64,000 nt of DNA from Polaribacter marinaquae (GCF_038019025.1 NZ_CP150496.1:895501-959500), one strand, 5' to 3'; shown: positions 1 to 8,958, counted from the first letter of the stretch. Translations and numbers: made by a program. Notes: generated by a model not told the origin, from the letters alone.

Positions 1-1
1 A

Positions 2-1627
2 TAAAATTGTTCCGCCTAAAATCCAATACAATTTGTACCATAAATATCTAGATAATGCAGATCCATAACCATTCATATCAGAATAACTAAAACCTGGCCC
101 TTCGTTATATTTAAAAATTGCCAATTCAATTCCTATTAAATCTAAAAACGGAATTCCGATTGCTAATATTAGCAATACCAACAAACCTAAATACTGATTT
201 TTAAATAGTGTTTGAATAAATATTGCTAAAAATGCCCAAACCACATAATTTAAAAATTTTAAACCAAATAATTCTTGAATATACAGCCCTATCTCAAAGT
301 TATAATAGCCTTGATATACTTGAAACAACATACCAGAAACCATAATTACAGCCAATAAAACCAATTGCATTTTTAAAATAGCGATAAACTTAGAAAATAA
401 AAGCGTCCAGTTTGGTACCGGTGTGCTATCTACCAAATGATTAATTTTTGCAATTCTTGCTCTTTGCACCAACATACCTGCATATAAAAAAGTACAAATA
501 TTAATTACAAACAGGCTAAAAATGTTTCCGCCACCTAACATTTGCCAAGTTACAGGCAATGTATCTGTTCCAAAAATTTCACTTGAAATAAATAAAGTAC
601 CAAACAGCATTAAAAGCCCTACAATTAATATTGATATAAATGGTAAACTTTTAAAAATGTATTTAAAATCGATGTTAGACAATTTCCACATCACTTTTAG
701 GTTTTGTAAAAACGAATAATCATAAGTTACTTTAGGCAAAGTAATTTTTGTAACTCCGCTAAAGTTAGATTTTGTAACTCTTTCTGATTTTGATTTTTTT
801 AACGAAAATGTTACTGCATTTTGGGTAAATTTAAAATACTTATAAACCAATCCAAAGATTAAACTAGATACTAATAACCATATCAAACGATTATAAATTA
901 CTAGTTTACCTATCGGAATTTGCAATTCATTCTGCTCAGAAACAGTCCAATATTTTGTATAATAAGAAGACGCAGAAGAGCCAAAAGGATCTAACAACGC
1001 TAATAAACTTGCTTGTTCTGGATCTGATAAAATGCTAGAAATTGCCCCTTCTATAAACATTAAAATAATTACTGTAATAAACCCAGCGGTTACATTTCTA
1101 GAAAAAGTAACCACAGCAAAAACTACGGCACCAAAAAATAAAACATTTGGTAAAATATAAACCAAATAGGTTTTTAAATAGGTAACAATATTAAAATTTG
1201 CAACAATGTCTTGATTGGTTCCTGGAAATCGAAAACCAATAATCATACCTAAAGCTATCACTAAAACAATCGCAGAAACCACCACGATTCCGCTAAAAAA
1301 TTTAGCAAATAAATAATTAGCCTTCGTAAAAGGATACGAATATAAAATGGTATGCATTTCACTTTTAAAATCTCTATAAATTGAAACACCAATAATAGAC
1401 GGAAATAAAAAGAAAATTAAAGTGGTAAACCCATTAAATAAACCTGTAATGCCTATTGGCGAGTTTACAATTCGAGAAGAACCCATGGTTCCTGTAATTC
1501 CGTCCCAGATACCTGCAGATGTTGCTGATAAGAAGAAAGAAATTATTAAAAATATTGAAATATAAATGTAAAAAACTGGCTTGTTAAACCAATATTTTAA
1601 TTCTTGTTTAAAAATTGTAGAAAACAT
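2..1627 (-). CDS. ABC-2 type permease, 3' end beyond window (probable permease/M1 aminopeptidase fusion)
   Basis: An open minus-strand frame starts at the ATG complementary to 1625-1627 and runs without a stop to the left edge, giving about 542 visible residues. It begins MFSTIFKQELKYWFNKPVF and contains hydrophobic segments near residues 18-36, 65-84, 110-130, 150-175 and 275-300, with a second set after about 340. This pattern of two ABC-2 permease halves is known in Bacteroidota from proteins of about 1,200 residues that end in an M1-family aminopeptidase domain. That C-terminal domain would lie outside the window, so the fusion is inferred. The ATPase gene lies 78 bp upstream on the same strand and is the likely partner. 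The last visible residues are ILGGTIL. Confidence 0.8.
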   Translation of the reverse strand, partial: MFSTIFKQELKYWFNKPVFYIYISIFLIISFFLSATSAGIWDGITGTMGSSRIVNSPIGITGLFNGFTTLIFFLFPSIIGVSIYRDFKSEMHTILYSYPFTKANYLFAKFFSGIVVVSAIVLVIALGMIIGFRFPGTNQDIVANFNIVTYLKTYLVYILPNVLFFGAVVFAVVTFSRNVTAGFITVIILMFIEGAISSILSDPEQASLLALLDPFGSSASSYYTKYWTVSEQNELQIPIGKLVIYNRLIWLLVSSLIFGLVYKYFKFTQNAVTFSLKKSKSERVTKSNFSGVTKITLPKVTYDYSFLQNLKVMWKLSNIDFKYIFKSLPFISILIVGLLMLFGTLFISSEIFGTDTLPVTWQMLGGGNIFSLFVINICTFLYAGMLVQRARIAKINHLVDSTPVPNWTLLFSKFIAILKMQLVLLAVIMVSGMLFQVYQGYYNFEIGLYIQELFGLKFLNYVVWAFLAIFIQTLFKNQYLGLLVLLILAIGIPFLDLIGIELAIFKYNEGPGFSYSDMNGYGSALSRYLWYKLYWILGGTIL

Positions 1628-1705
1628 AATAAAATAGTTTTAAGCGATTCGTTTTAAATATTCTTTTTTTTGAGTTTTGTAACTAAAACTCTTCATCAAA
1701 AACTA

Positions 1706-2596
1706 TTAATTGGTTAAAACTGGTTCATCTTGTTTTAAAGCTATAAAATACACATCATCTAATTGCGGTGTTGCCTTAACAAAGTCATCCGAGGGTTTTT
1801 CTAAAGCGTGTACTCTAATATTTAATGTATCATCAGCATTAAAATTTCTAGACAAAACGTTGAACAACTTCATATTTTCTTCTAAATCATCTTTTTGGAT
1901 TACTTTGGTCCAAATAGTATTCTCTAATTCTTCTGTTGCTTTTTTAGGCGTGCTATGTTTTAAGATTTTACCACCATTTAAAATAGCCATCTCATTACAC
2001 AATTCTTTTACGTCTTCTACAATATGTGTAGAAAAAATAACGGTACAATTGCTACCAACTTCACGTAAAACATTTAAAAAACGATGTCTTTCTGCCGGAT
2101 CTAAACCTGCAGTTGGCTCATCAACAATAATTAATTTAGGATTATTTAAAAGTAGTTGTGCAATACCAAAACGCTGTTTCATTCCGCCAGAATAACCTGC
2201 AACATGTTTGTGTCTTACTTCGTATAAATTAGTAATTTCTAACACTTCTTTTACAATTGCTTTTCTTTCTGTTTTATTAGCAATTCCTTTTAAAGTGGCA
2301 AAATAATCTAACAATTCGTCTGCAGACATTTTAGGATACACACCAAAAGACTGCGGTAAATAACCCAAAACTTTACGCAAAGACATGTTGTCTTCTAAAA
2401 CATTAATATCACCAAAAGTAATCGAACCAGCATCCGGACTTTGTAATGTTGCAATAGTTCTCATTAAAGAAGATTTACCTGCCCCATTTGGTCCTAACAA
2501 CCCAAACATACCTGTGCCAATTTCTAAATTTAAATTATCAATAGCTTTTACACCATTTTTATATGTTTTGGTTAAATTTTTAATAACTAATTTCAT
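1706..2596 (-). CDS. ABC transporter ATP-binding protein
   Basis: This 296-residue ABC ATPase drives the permease encoded next on the same strand. The visible motifs are Walker A GPNGAGKSS at residues 35-43, the Q-loop Gln near 82, signature YSGGM at 135-139, Walker B LIIVDE at 155-160 followed by PTAGLDP, and the switch His near 191 in FSTH. The C-terminal 80 residues form the extra domain usual in ABC-2 drug/antibiotic-type ATPases. The gene is separated by a 150-bp divergent region from the M42 peptidase gene. The substrate is not visible from sequence. If the partner really is an M1-aminopeptidase fusion, peptide handling at the membrane is plausible. Confidence 0.92.
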   Translation of the reverse strand: MKLVIKNLTKTYKNGVKAIDNLNLEIGTGMFGLLGPNGAGKSSLMRTIATLQSPDAGSITFGDINVLEDNMSLRKVLGYLPQSFGVYPKMSADELLDYFATLKGIANKTERKAIVKEVLEITNLYEVRHKHVAGYSGGMKQRFGIAQLLLNNPKLIIVDEPTAGLDPAERHRFLNVLREVGSNCTVIFSTHIVEDVKELCNEMAILNGGKILKHSTPKKATEELENTIWTKVIQKDDLEENMKLFNVLSRNFNADDTLNIRVHALEKPSDDFVKATPQLDDVYFIALKQDEPVLTN

Positions 2597-2746
2597 ATTA
2601 CTTTTTTGTTGGTTAATGTTGTGTGATTAGTGTAAAAGTAAGCACTTTTGTTACACTATTTTGTGATTTTTTTAATGGAAATCCTAAAAAATGGTATTAT
2701 TTTTACATCTATCAAGAAAAAATCAATTTTTATAAATTTATAAATA

Positions 2747-3835
2747 ATGGCTAAAAAATCAATTTTAAATAAAGATTCACTTACATTTTTAGAAAAATAT
2801 TTAAATAATGCGGCTCCTACTGGTTACGAATGGGAAGGTCAAAAAATTTGGATGGACTATCTAAAACCTTATGTAGATGAATTTATTACAGACACTTATG
2901 GTTCTGCTGTTGGTGTTATAAATCCGGATGCAAAATACAAAGTTGTAATCGAAGGACACGCAGATGAAATATCGTGGTATGTTAATTATATTTCTGACAA
3001 CGGATTAATTTATGTAATTAGAAACGGTGGATCAGACCATCAAATTGCACCAAGTAAAATTGTAAATATTCATACTAATAACGGAATTGTAAAAGGTGTT
3101 TTTGGATGGCCTGCAATTCATACAAGAAACAAATCGAATGAAGAAGCACCAAAACCAGACAATATTTTTATTGATACAGGTTGTGCTACAAAAGAAGAAG
3201 TAGAAGCTTTGGGTGTGCATGTTGGTTGTGTAATTACTTATCCGGATGAGTTTCATATTTTAAACGGAGACAAATTTGTTTGTAGAGCTTTAGACAACAG
3301 AATGGGTGGTTTTATGATTGCTGAAGTTGCGCGTTTATTAAAAGAAAACAAAAAAGATTTACCGTTTGGATTGTACATTACAAACTCTGTACAAGAAGAA
3401 ATTGGCTTGCGTGGTGCAGAAATGATTACACAAACCATTAAACCAAATGTTGCCATTGTTACCGATGTAACGCATGATACAACTACACCAATGATAGAAC
3501 CTAAAAAAGCAGGTTTACTAGAAATTGGTAAAGGGCCTGTTGTTGCTTACGCGCCAGCGGTTCAACAAAAATTACGAGATTTAATTACAGAAACTGCCGA
3601 AGCTAAAAAAATCCCTTTTCAGCGTTCTGCACTTTCTAGAGCAACAGGTACAGATACAGATGCTTTTGCTTATAGCAACGGTGGTGTAGCATCAGCTTTA
3701 ATTTCTTTACCACTAAGATATATGCACACAACTGTAGAAATGGTGCATAGAGAAGATGTAGAAAATGTAATTAGAATGATTTACGAAACACTTTTAAATA
3801 TTAAAGACGGAGAAACTTTTTCTTACTTCGAATAA
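2747..3835 (+). CDS. M42 family metallopeptidase (aminopeptidase)
   Basis: This 362-residue cytosolic zinc or cobalt aminopeptidase belongs to the M42 family (glutamyl aminopeptidase/FrvX/YsdC type). The family's metal ligands and catalytic residues are all recognisable: GHADE with His71 and Asp73, Asp183 in ALDNRMGG, the Glu217-Glu218 pair in QEEIG, Asp240 in VTDVTHD, and His327 in RYMHTTVE near the C-terminus. Length matches the family. The chosen ATG follows an A/T-rich leader. The gene is transcribed divergently from the ABC ATPase and is followed by a perfect hairpin and a Nudix gene. It probably finishes off peptides released by endopeptidases. Confidence 0.93.
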   Translation: MAKKSILNKDSLTFLEKYLNNAAPTGYEWEGQKIWMDYLKPYVDEFITDTYGSAVGVINPDAKYKVVIEGHADEISWYVNYISDNGLIYVIRNGGSDHQIAPSKIVNIHTNNGIVKGVFGWPAIHTRNKSNEEAPKPDNIFIDTGCATKEEVEALGVHVGCVITYPDEFHILNGDKFVCRALDNRMGGFMIAEVARLLKENKKDLPFGLYITNSVQEEIGLRGAEMITQTIKPNVAIVTDVTHDTTTPMIEPKKAGLLEIGKGPVVAYAPAVQQKLRDLITETAEAKKIPFQRSALSRATGTDTDAFAYSNGGVASALISLPLRYMHTTVEMVHREDVENVIRMIYETLLNIKDGETFSYFE

Positions 3836-3844
3836 AAATACTTT

Positions 3845-3890
3845 AATTATGAATTACGAATTTTTACTTACAAATTCGTAATTCATAATT
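3845..3890. repeat. Perfect 19-bp inverted repeat between M42 peptidase and Nudix genes
   Basis: The arm AATTATGAATTACGAATTT (3845-3863) is followed by an 8-nt loop and its exact complement (3872-3890), then a short T run. The hairpin begins about 10 bp after the peptidase stop and ends 8 bp before the Nudix ATG, so it can act as a terminator and could also mask the Nudix ribosome entry site. Words of the form GAATTACGAATT are common in intergenic repeats of flavobacteria, so a dispersed repeat is also possible. Confidence 0.75.
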
Positions 3891-3898
3891 TTTTAAAA

Positions 3899-4447
3899 AT
3901 GGACGAACTCATAGACATATTAACACCAGAAGGAAAATCAACAGGCAAAACTGCTTTAAAATCTGAAGCACATAAAAACGGTTGGTTTCATGCCACTGTA
4001 CATATCTGGTTATTTACTTCGGATGACAAAATATTGCTTCAAAAAAGAGCAATGACTAAAAAAGTATTTCCGGGTTTATGGGATATTTCTGTTGCAGGAC
4101 ATATAGGCGCAGGAGAAACTATTTTAGTAGCTGCACAAAGAGAAGTTTTTGAAGAAATTGGTCTTAAATTACAAGAAAAAGACTTTATTAAAATTGGCAC
4201 AAGAATTCATCAAGTTAAGCATCTAAACGGAATTATAGATAACGAGCATCATCATGTTTTTATAGCCGAATTAAAAACTCCTTTATCAACTTTAAAAATT
4301 CAAGAAGAAGAAGTTGATGACATCAAATTATTCAATTTAAAAGTTTTAAAAGACACAAAAAACCTTGAAAACGTATTGTTACCAAGGTTTCATGCGTATT
4401 ACTGTATGGTTTATGATAAAATAATTGAATTTAAAAACAAAAAATAA
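3899..4447 (+). CDS. Nudix hydrolase (isopentenyl-diphosphate-isomerase-like subgroup)
   Basis: The 182-residue protein has a complete Nudix box at residues 67-89: Gly67, five residues, Glu73, seven residues, REVFEEIG. Nudix enzymes hydrolyse a nucleoside diphosphate linked to another group, using Mg2+ held by the box glutamates. The N-terminus (MDELIDILTPEGKSTG, then FHATVHIWLF and LLQKRA) resembles the YfcD/IDI-like group whose substrates are often unknown. The gene ends with its stop directly abutting the stop of the convergent lipoprotein gene, with no intergenic base between them, so any terminator must lie inside coding DNA. The substrate is not predicted. Confidence 0.88.
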   Translation: MDELIDILTPEGKSTGKTALKSEAHKNGWFHATVHIWLFTSDDKILLQKRAMTKKVFPGLWDISVAGHIGAGETILVAAQREVFEEIGLKLQEKDFIKIGTRIHQVKHLNGIIDNEHHHVFIAELKTPLSTLKIQEEEVDDIKLFNLKVLKDTKNLENVLLPRFHAYYCMVYDKIIEFKNKK

Positions 4448-5215
4448 TTAACCTTTTGGTTTTTCAAAAAATGAATTTGCCATTTTTGTTTTACTAATTA
4501 ATGGTAATGTAAATTTCACACTATTTCCAACAGGTTTTGTTGGCAATCCGTTTTTGTCTTGTGCATACCAAATAATTTCATTTGGTAAAAGAAACCCATT
4601 TACATTTTCCCATTTTTTATATTTTATCCAATTATAACGATTGCTTGATGTCTTAGAATTAAAAGTCACCGTGTAGGCTAACCATTCCATTTTATAAGTT
4701 TCAGGATTGTAGTATACAATATAATTATCATTAGAAGAATTACCAATATTTGCTTTGTAAGAAATTTTAAATCCAGGATATTTTACATTTTCAAAAACTA
4801 AATCTTCTGCTTTTTCATATACAATTCCGTTATCACCTAAAACAAAAGGCATTGCATAAAAATAGAAATATAAATTGTAATAAAACTTCGGATTACCTTT
4901 GTAATCACCATCATTTTCTTCATCTAACCAAAACTGATTGCCATCAAACCCTAAAGAATATTTTGGTGCATTAATTACGGTTTTTCTAGATTGAAGCGCT
5001 ACCGTATGCGTTTCATCATTTATATTAAAAGACAATAAATGGTTTGATTTCCAATTTGAAATTCCGCCATGAAATTGAAAAACTTTATGCAATTCCGAAG
5101 GAAATTTAGACTCTTTTATCTCTACAACTTCTTTTTGCTTAACATCTTTTTTGGCTTCTTTTTTACAAGAAACAATTGTGAATACAAGTACGAATACAAC
5201 TGCTAATTTTTTCAT
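4448..5215 (-). CDS. Lipoprotein of unknown function (DUF6503-like)
   Basis: The 255-residue protein starts with a lipoprotein signal peptide: basic MKK, a hydrophobic stretch and the lipobox VSC with the acylated Cys at residue 17, followed by a Lys-rich linker. The mature part is rich in aromatic residues and beta-strand pattern (FHGGISNWKS, SLGFDGNQFWL, YIVYYNPETYKMEWL), resembling flavobacterial proteins grouped as DUF6503. That assignment is by eye. The protein probably sits in the periplasm or on the outer membrane. It is encoded downstream of the ABC exporter on the same strand with a 19-bp gap, so the two are likely co-transcribed. Confidence 0.75.
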   Translation of the reverse strand: MKKLAVVFVLVFTIVSCKKEAKKDVKQKEVVEIKESKFPSELHKVFQFHGGISNWKSNHLLSFNINDETHTVALQSRKTVINAPKYSLGFDGNQFWLDEENDGDYKGNPKFYYNLYFYFYAMPFVLGDNGIVYEKAEDLVFENVKYPGFKISYKANIGNSSNDNYIVYYNPETYKMEWLAYTVTFNSKTSSNRYNWIKYKKWENVNGFLLPNEIIWYAQDKNGLPTKPVGNSVKFTLPLISKTKMANSFFEKPKG

Positions 5216-5234
5216 AATATATTTTTAATACTTT

Positions 5235-7001
5235 CTAAATTTTAGATTGATACGTATACAAATCGAAATATCTACCTTCTTTAGCAATCAACTCATCATG
5301 CGTTCCTCTTTCTGCAATTTCACCAGCCTCTATTACCAAAATTTGATCTGCTTTTTTAATAGTACTCAACCTGTGCGCAATAACAATTGTGGTTCTGTCT
5401 TTTACTAATTCTGATAAACTTTTCTGAATTAAAGCCTCACTTTCTGTATCTAAACTAGAAGTAGCTTCATCTAAAATAATCATTTTAGGATTTGCCAAAA
5501 TAGCCCTTGCAATTGCCAATCGTTGTCTTTGTCCGCCAGATAATTTTACACCTCTTTCACCAATTAAGGTATCTAAACCATCATCAAAACGATCTGTAAA
5601 TTCATTTACATAAGCTGCTTTTACAGCATTTTGCAACTCTTCTTTAGTAGCGTTTGGTCTAGGGAACAAAATATTATCTCTTATGGTTCCTTCAAATAAA
5701 AATTCATCTTGTAAAACAACACCTAAATATTTTCTAAAACTAGATAATTTAACCTCAGACATGTCTTTATTATCTATAGTGATTTTACCCGCTGCTGGAT
5801 TTAAAAATGTTGCCGATAAACCTGCAATTGTAGATTTACCAGAACCAGAACTACCCACCAAAGCAGTAACAGAACCTGCAGGAACTTTAAAATTAATGTT
5901 ATTTATTACTTGTTTACCTTCTTCATAAGAAAACGAAACATCTTCAAAAACAACATCACCTTTTACATCATCTAAAACAATAGTTCTATGCTCGTTATCT
6001 TCTTCCGCAGCCATATTCATTAGCTCTTCTGTTCTGTCTAAACCAGCCAATGCTTCGGTTAATTGGCTACCAATATTGCTCATTTGAACAATTGGTGCAA
6101 CCATAAACGCTAACAGAAATGTAAACTGAATAAAGTCTCCAAAAGTTAAACTTCCTTCCATCATATAATATCCACCAATTCCCATAACACCTGTGGTTGC
6201 TAAACCTATTAAAAAAGTTGAAGAACTTGTCATTAAAGCAGTAACCGTCATGCTTTTCTTTACGTTTTCGTAGATATTTGCTACTCCTTTTTCAAAAATT
6301 TCACTTTCTTGTTGTTCTGCATTAAAGGCTTTTATAACTCTTATGCCTCCTAAAGTCTCTGTTAATCGACCTTTTACTTCTGCATTTATTTTACCTCTTG
6401 CTCTAAATATTGGTCTAATGTGTTTGAAAGATTTTAAAGCAATTAAACCAAAAATAGATAACGGAATAAACGTAAAAAGTGTCATCCAAACATTCATTCT
6501 TAATAAAATTACAAGTGTTACAATTGCTGTAAATGAACCACCAATAAGTTGCACCAAACCTGTACCAATAAGGTTTCTTACTCCTTCTACATCACTCATA
6601 ATTCTAGAAACTAAAGCGCCAGATTTTGTGTTATCGAAAAAACTAATTGGTAAAGACAATACTTTCTTCTGCACTTGGGCTCTAAGTTCTGATATTAAAT
6701 ATTGTGCCTGAATACTTAATACTTTTGTCAATAAAAATGAAGTAATTGCTTGCACTAAAATTGCGCCGATTACTATTAAAACCAAATTGTAAAGTTGATT
6801 AAAGTCTTTATTTGGCACAACTTCGTCCATTAAAACTTTACTTTGCAATGGCAAAACAAAACCAGAAAGACTTCTTATTATTATCAATACCAAACCCAAT
6901 AAAACCAAGTTTCTTCTTGGCCAAATAATTGTTTTAAAAGCTTGTTTTAAGGTTACTTTTGGTTTGTTTTTACTTTTTTTTGATTCTTTGAAATGTTGCA
7001 T
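5235..7001 (-). CDS. ABC exporter, MsbA/lipid-multidrug type
   Basis: This is a fused permease-ATPase half transporter of 588 residues, the usual length for the homodimeric MsbA/BmrA type. The first 320 residues hold about six transmembrane helices. The nucleotide-binding domain follows, with Walker A GSSGSGKST at 383-391, a Gln near 431, signature LSGGQ at 487-491, Walker B MIILDE at 507-512 with the D-loop SSLD, and switch His543 in IAHRLST. The catalytic Glu is present, so both ATP sites should be active. Lipid or drug export is likely, but the substrate cannot be decided. The lipoprotein gene 4448-5215 follows on the same strand. Confidence 0.92.
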   Translation of the reverse strand: MQHFKESKKSKNKPKVTLKQAFKTIIWPRRNLVLLGLVLIIIRSLSGFVLPLQSKVLMDEVVPNKDFNQLYNLVLIVIGAILVQAITSFLLTKVLSIQAQYLISELRAQVQKKVLSLPISFFDNTKSGALVSRIMSDVEGVRNLIGTGLVQLIGGSFTAIVTLVILLRMNVWMTLFTFIPLSIFGLIALKSFKHIRPIFRARGKINAEVKGRLTETLGGIRVIKAFNAEQQESEIFEKGVANIYENVKKSMTVTALMTSSSTFLIGLATTGVMGIGGYYMMEGSLTFGDFIQFTFLLAFMVAPIVQMSNIGSQLTEALAGLDRTEELMNMAAEEDNEHRTIVLDDVKGDVVFEDVSFSYEEGKQVINNINFKVPAGSVTALVGSSGSGKSTIAGLSATFLNPAAGKITIDNKDMSEVKLSSFRKYLGVVLQDEFLFEGTIRDNILFPRPNATKEELQNAVKAAYVNEFTDRFDDGLDTLIGERGVKLSGGQRQRLAIARAILANPKMIILDEATSSLDTESEALIQKSLSELVKDRTTIVIAHRLSTIKKADQILVIEAGEIAERGTHDELIAKEGRYFDLYTYQSKI

Positions 7002-7337
7002 AAAAAATAGTTGTCAATTTATATGCCACAAGGAAAAAGCATGACAGATTTACAAAGTTACAATAAACAAAAAAACTTAAAGGTTTTAATACCGAAAGAA
7101 CTTATTCTAAACGTAAATACATATAAATTAAAACTTTAACTTAAATAAAAACGTGAGTTTCATTTTTTTTTTACATTTGGATATCTTCCATCAAAAATAT
7201 TTTGTGGAAGAGAAGAAAAAATTGCTTTCTTTAATTACAATTTAAAATTAAACTTTACGCCAAACATTGGCTTGTAATCTAGTACACATTATTTAAAAGT
7301 AATTTTAACACTTGCTTTTATAGCGGGTATTACAACA
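7002..7337. other. Non-coding stretch between ABC exporter and GLPGLI cluster
   Basis: These 336 bp hold no credible gene. A TAnnTTTG box (TACATTTG, 7172-7179) is a candidate -7 element for the plus-strand cluster, but no clear TTG lies at the right distance upstream. An imperfect hairpin with 6-bp arms CTTCCA/TGGAAG (near 7185-7210) lies just downstream of it and would be in the leader RNA. The last 60 bp include the coding-like extension described for the small ORF at 7338. Confidence 0.5.
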
Positions 7338-7502
7338 ATGAATGCGAATACAAATATTGAAAACAATGATCCAGAGGATGATTGTATTGCATATGCATGT
7401 GAAGGACTTGATGAATTTCTAGATTTTGTTGATGGTGAATCAAATGAAGCTCTTAATGATTTCATCGTTGATACATTATACAATGATTGCATGGGATTAT
7501 AA
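7338..7502 (+). CDS. Small acidic Cys-containing peptide; signal peptide reads through upstream without a start codon
   Basis: From the ATG at 7338 the frame encodes 54 residues (MNANTNIENNDPEDDC... ending DCMGL), very acidic, with Cys at 16, 21 and 51. In the same frame upstream, from about 7293, lies LKVILTLAFIAGITT. Together with MNANT this looks like a normal flavobacterial signal peptide, usually preceded by ATG AAA AAA. Here the corresponding codons read TAT TTA AAA, and no ATG, GTG or TTG occurs between the in-frame stop at 7275 and 7338. Either the start codon has been lost, a non-standard codon such as ATT (7302) is used, or the short form is made and stays cytoplasmic. It lies 44 bp before the GLPGLI genes. 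Function unknown. Confidence 0.45.
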   Translation: MNANTNIENNDPEDDCIAYACEGLDEFLDFVDGESNEALNDFIVDTLYNDCMGL

Positions 7503-7546
7503 TTAATTTATGGGGAAATTAAACAATTTCCCCTTTTTAAAAAAAA

Positions 7547-8248
7547 ATGAATATGATGAAAAAAATAACAGTTTTGCTATTTGTTTTATATGTATCAAAT
7601 ATATTTTCTCAAACAGGAATTATTAAATATACAACTAAAGTAGTTGATAATAAATCTAATGTTAGTGAACGGATAAAGAGAATGATTATTGAGGCAAATA
7701 GAACAAAATACACACTAATTTATAATTTAGAAAAATCTTACTTTCAAAAAGATAAGAATATACCAATTTATCCACTAGAAGCTAAATTGGCTTCTGTATT
7801 AGTAAGGTCAAACAAAAATTCACATCAATTAAACAACTAAAAAAAAGAAAACTTTTTTAACACTTTTATTAAAAACACTAATTATATCGTAGATGATAGT
7901 GATAAAATGAGTAATTGGGTTTTTGTTAATGAAACTAAAATTATAGATGGATATATATGTTTTAAAGCAACAAAAGAAATATTTTATAAAAGAACTAATG
8001 TTAAGTCAAATAATATAGCTTGGTATACACCTGATATACCTGTACCTTATGGACCCGCAGGTTATGGTGGTTTACCAGGTTTAATATTACAATTAGAAAT
8101 TGGAACTAAAGTTACTTATTTGGTAAGTAAGGTTATATTAAACCCTACAAAAAAAGTTGAAATACCAACTTTAAAAGAAGGTGAAAAAATAAACTTAGAA
8201 GAAATGGTTTTTTTAATGCAAGAAGCAAGAAAAGTTACAAAAGACTAA
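7547..8248 (+). pseudogene. GLPGLI family protein, copy 1, interrupted by one in-frame TAA
   Basis: The frame reads MNMMKKITVLLF..., a signal peptide ending near FSQ, and continues to residue 97. It is then stopped by TAA at 7838-7840 and continues in the same frame to 8248 with no other stop. Next to copy 2, NKNSHQLNN-stop-KKE aligns with NKNWYQFNGINKE, so the stop is a point change inside a conserved stretch. The family motif GGLPGLI is intact near 8070-8095. GLPGLI proteins (TIGR01200) are exported Bacteroidota proteins of unknown function, usually about 230-270 residues and often beside outer-membrane barrel proteins, as here. A second initiation at ATG 7907 would give only the C-terminal half. 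Confidence 0.8.
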
Positions 8249-8252
8249 CGTT

Positions 8253-8953
8253 ATGAAATTAAAAAACATATTTTTTGCATTATTATTTTTAACAAATTTA
8301 ACAGCACTACATAGTCAAAACGGAATTATTACATACAAAACAAAAAGAACAAAAATTCGTAAAACTTCAAACCCCGAAATGACTAGAAAAATTACGGAGG
8401 AAGTAAATAGAAGTTCATATGTTTTGTACTTTAATAAAGAAAAATCTTTTTTTAAAAAAGTAAAAAATATACCACTGTATCCATTCGAATCAAAATTTGC
8501 TGATATTTCTACAGGTGCCAACAAAAATTGGTATCAATTTAATGGTATTAATAAAGAAGCTATGTATAATACAGAAATTTTAAGTAAACAATATATTATT
8601 AATGATAGTTCTAGAATGAAAGAATGGGAATTATTTAATGAAATTAAAATTATTGATGGTTACACTTGCTATAAAGCAGTTAATAAAAATTAAATACTAG
8701 ATCTGGTAATTACATTACTAATATTGCATGGTACACTACAGATATACCCTTGCCTTATGGCCCTATAGGTAATGGTGGTTTACCCGGATTAATTTTGAAA
8801 TTAGAAATAGATAACTTTTATTATTTAGTTGATAAAATCATTTTAAATCCAAAAAAAGTAAAAAAAATTCCTAGCTTAAAAAAAGGTAAAAATATAAATG
8901 TAAACGAAAAAATAAGATTAATGAGAGATGCTAGAAAAGTTACTATAGACTAA
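8253..8953 (+). pseudogene. GLPGLI family protein, copy 2, interrupted by a frameshift
   Basis: This is a paralogue of the preceding gene, starting 5 bp after its stop with ATG at 8253 and a signal peptide (MKLKNIFFALLFL, cleavage near HSQ). The frame ends at TAA 8691-8693 after YKAVNKN. The family sequence continues in the -1 frame (KLNTRSGNYITNIAWYTTDIPLPYG, then GGLPGLI) to the stop at 8951-8953. The switch falls at an A run at 8685-8689, so loss of one A is the simplest explanation. A programmed -1 shift is less likely because the run is only five A. The downstream barrel gene starts 6 bp later. An assembly or sequencing error in the A run cannot be ruled out. Confidence 0.8.
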
Positions 8954-8958
8954 AAATT

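Noticed and set aside
1710..2195. Plus-strand frame of 161 codons opposite the ABC ATPase
   Set aside because: It is fully antisense to a gene with all ABC motifs and has no recognisable protein features.
6343..6711. Plus-strand frame of 122 codons inside the ABC exporter gene
   Set aside because: It lies opposite the membrane domain of the exporter. The open frame follows from the codon use of that gene.
8684..8693. Programmed -1 frameshift in GLPGLI copy 2
   Set aside because: The A run is only five bases and does not form a good slippery heptamer in frame. The neighbouring paralogue is also broken by a different lesion, so decay or sequence error is simpler.
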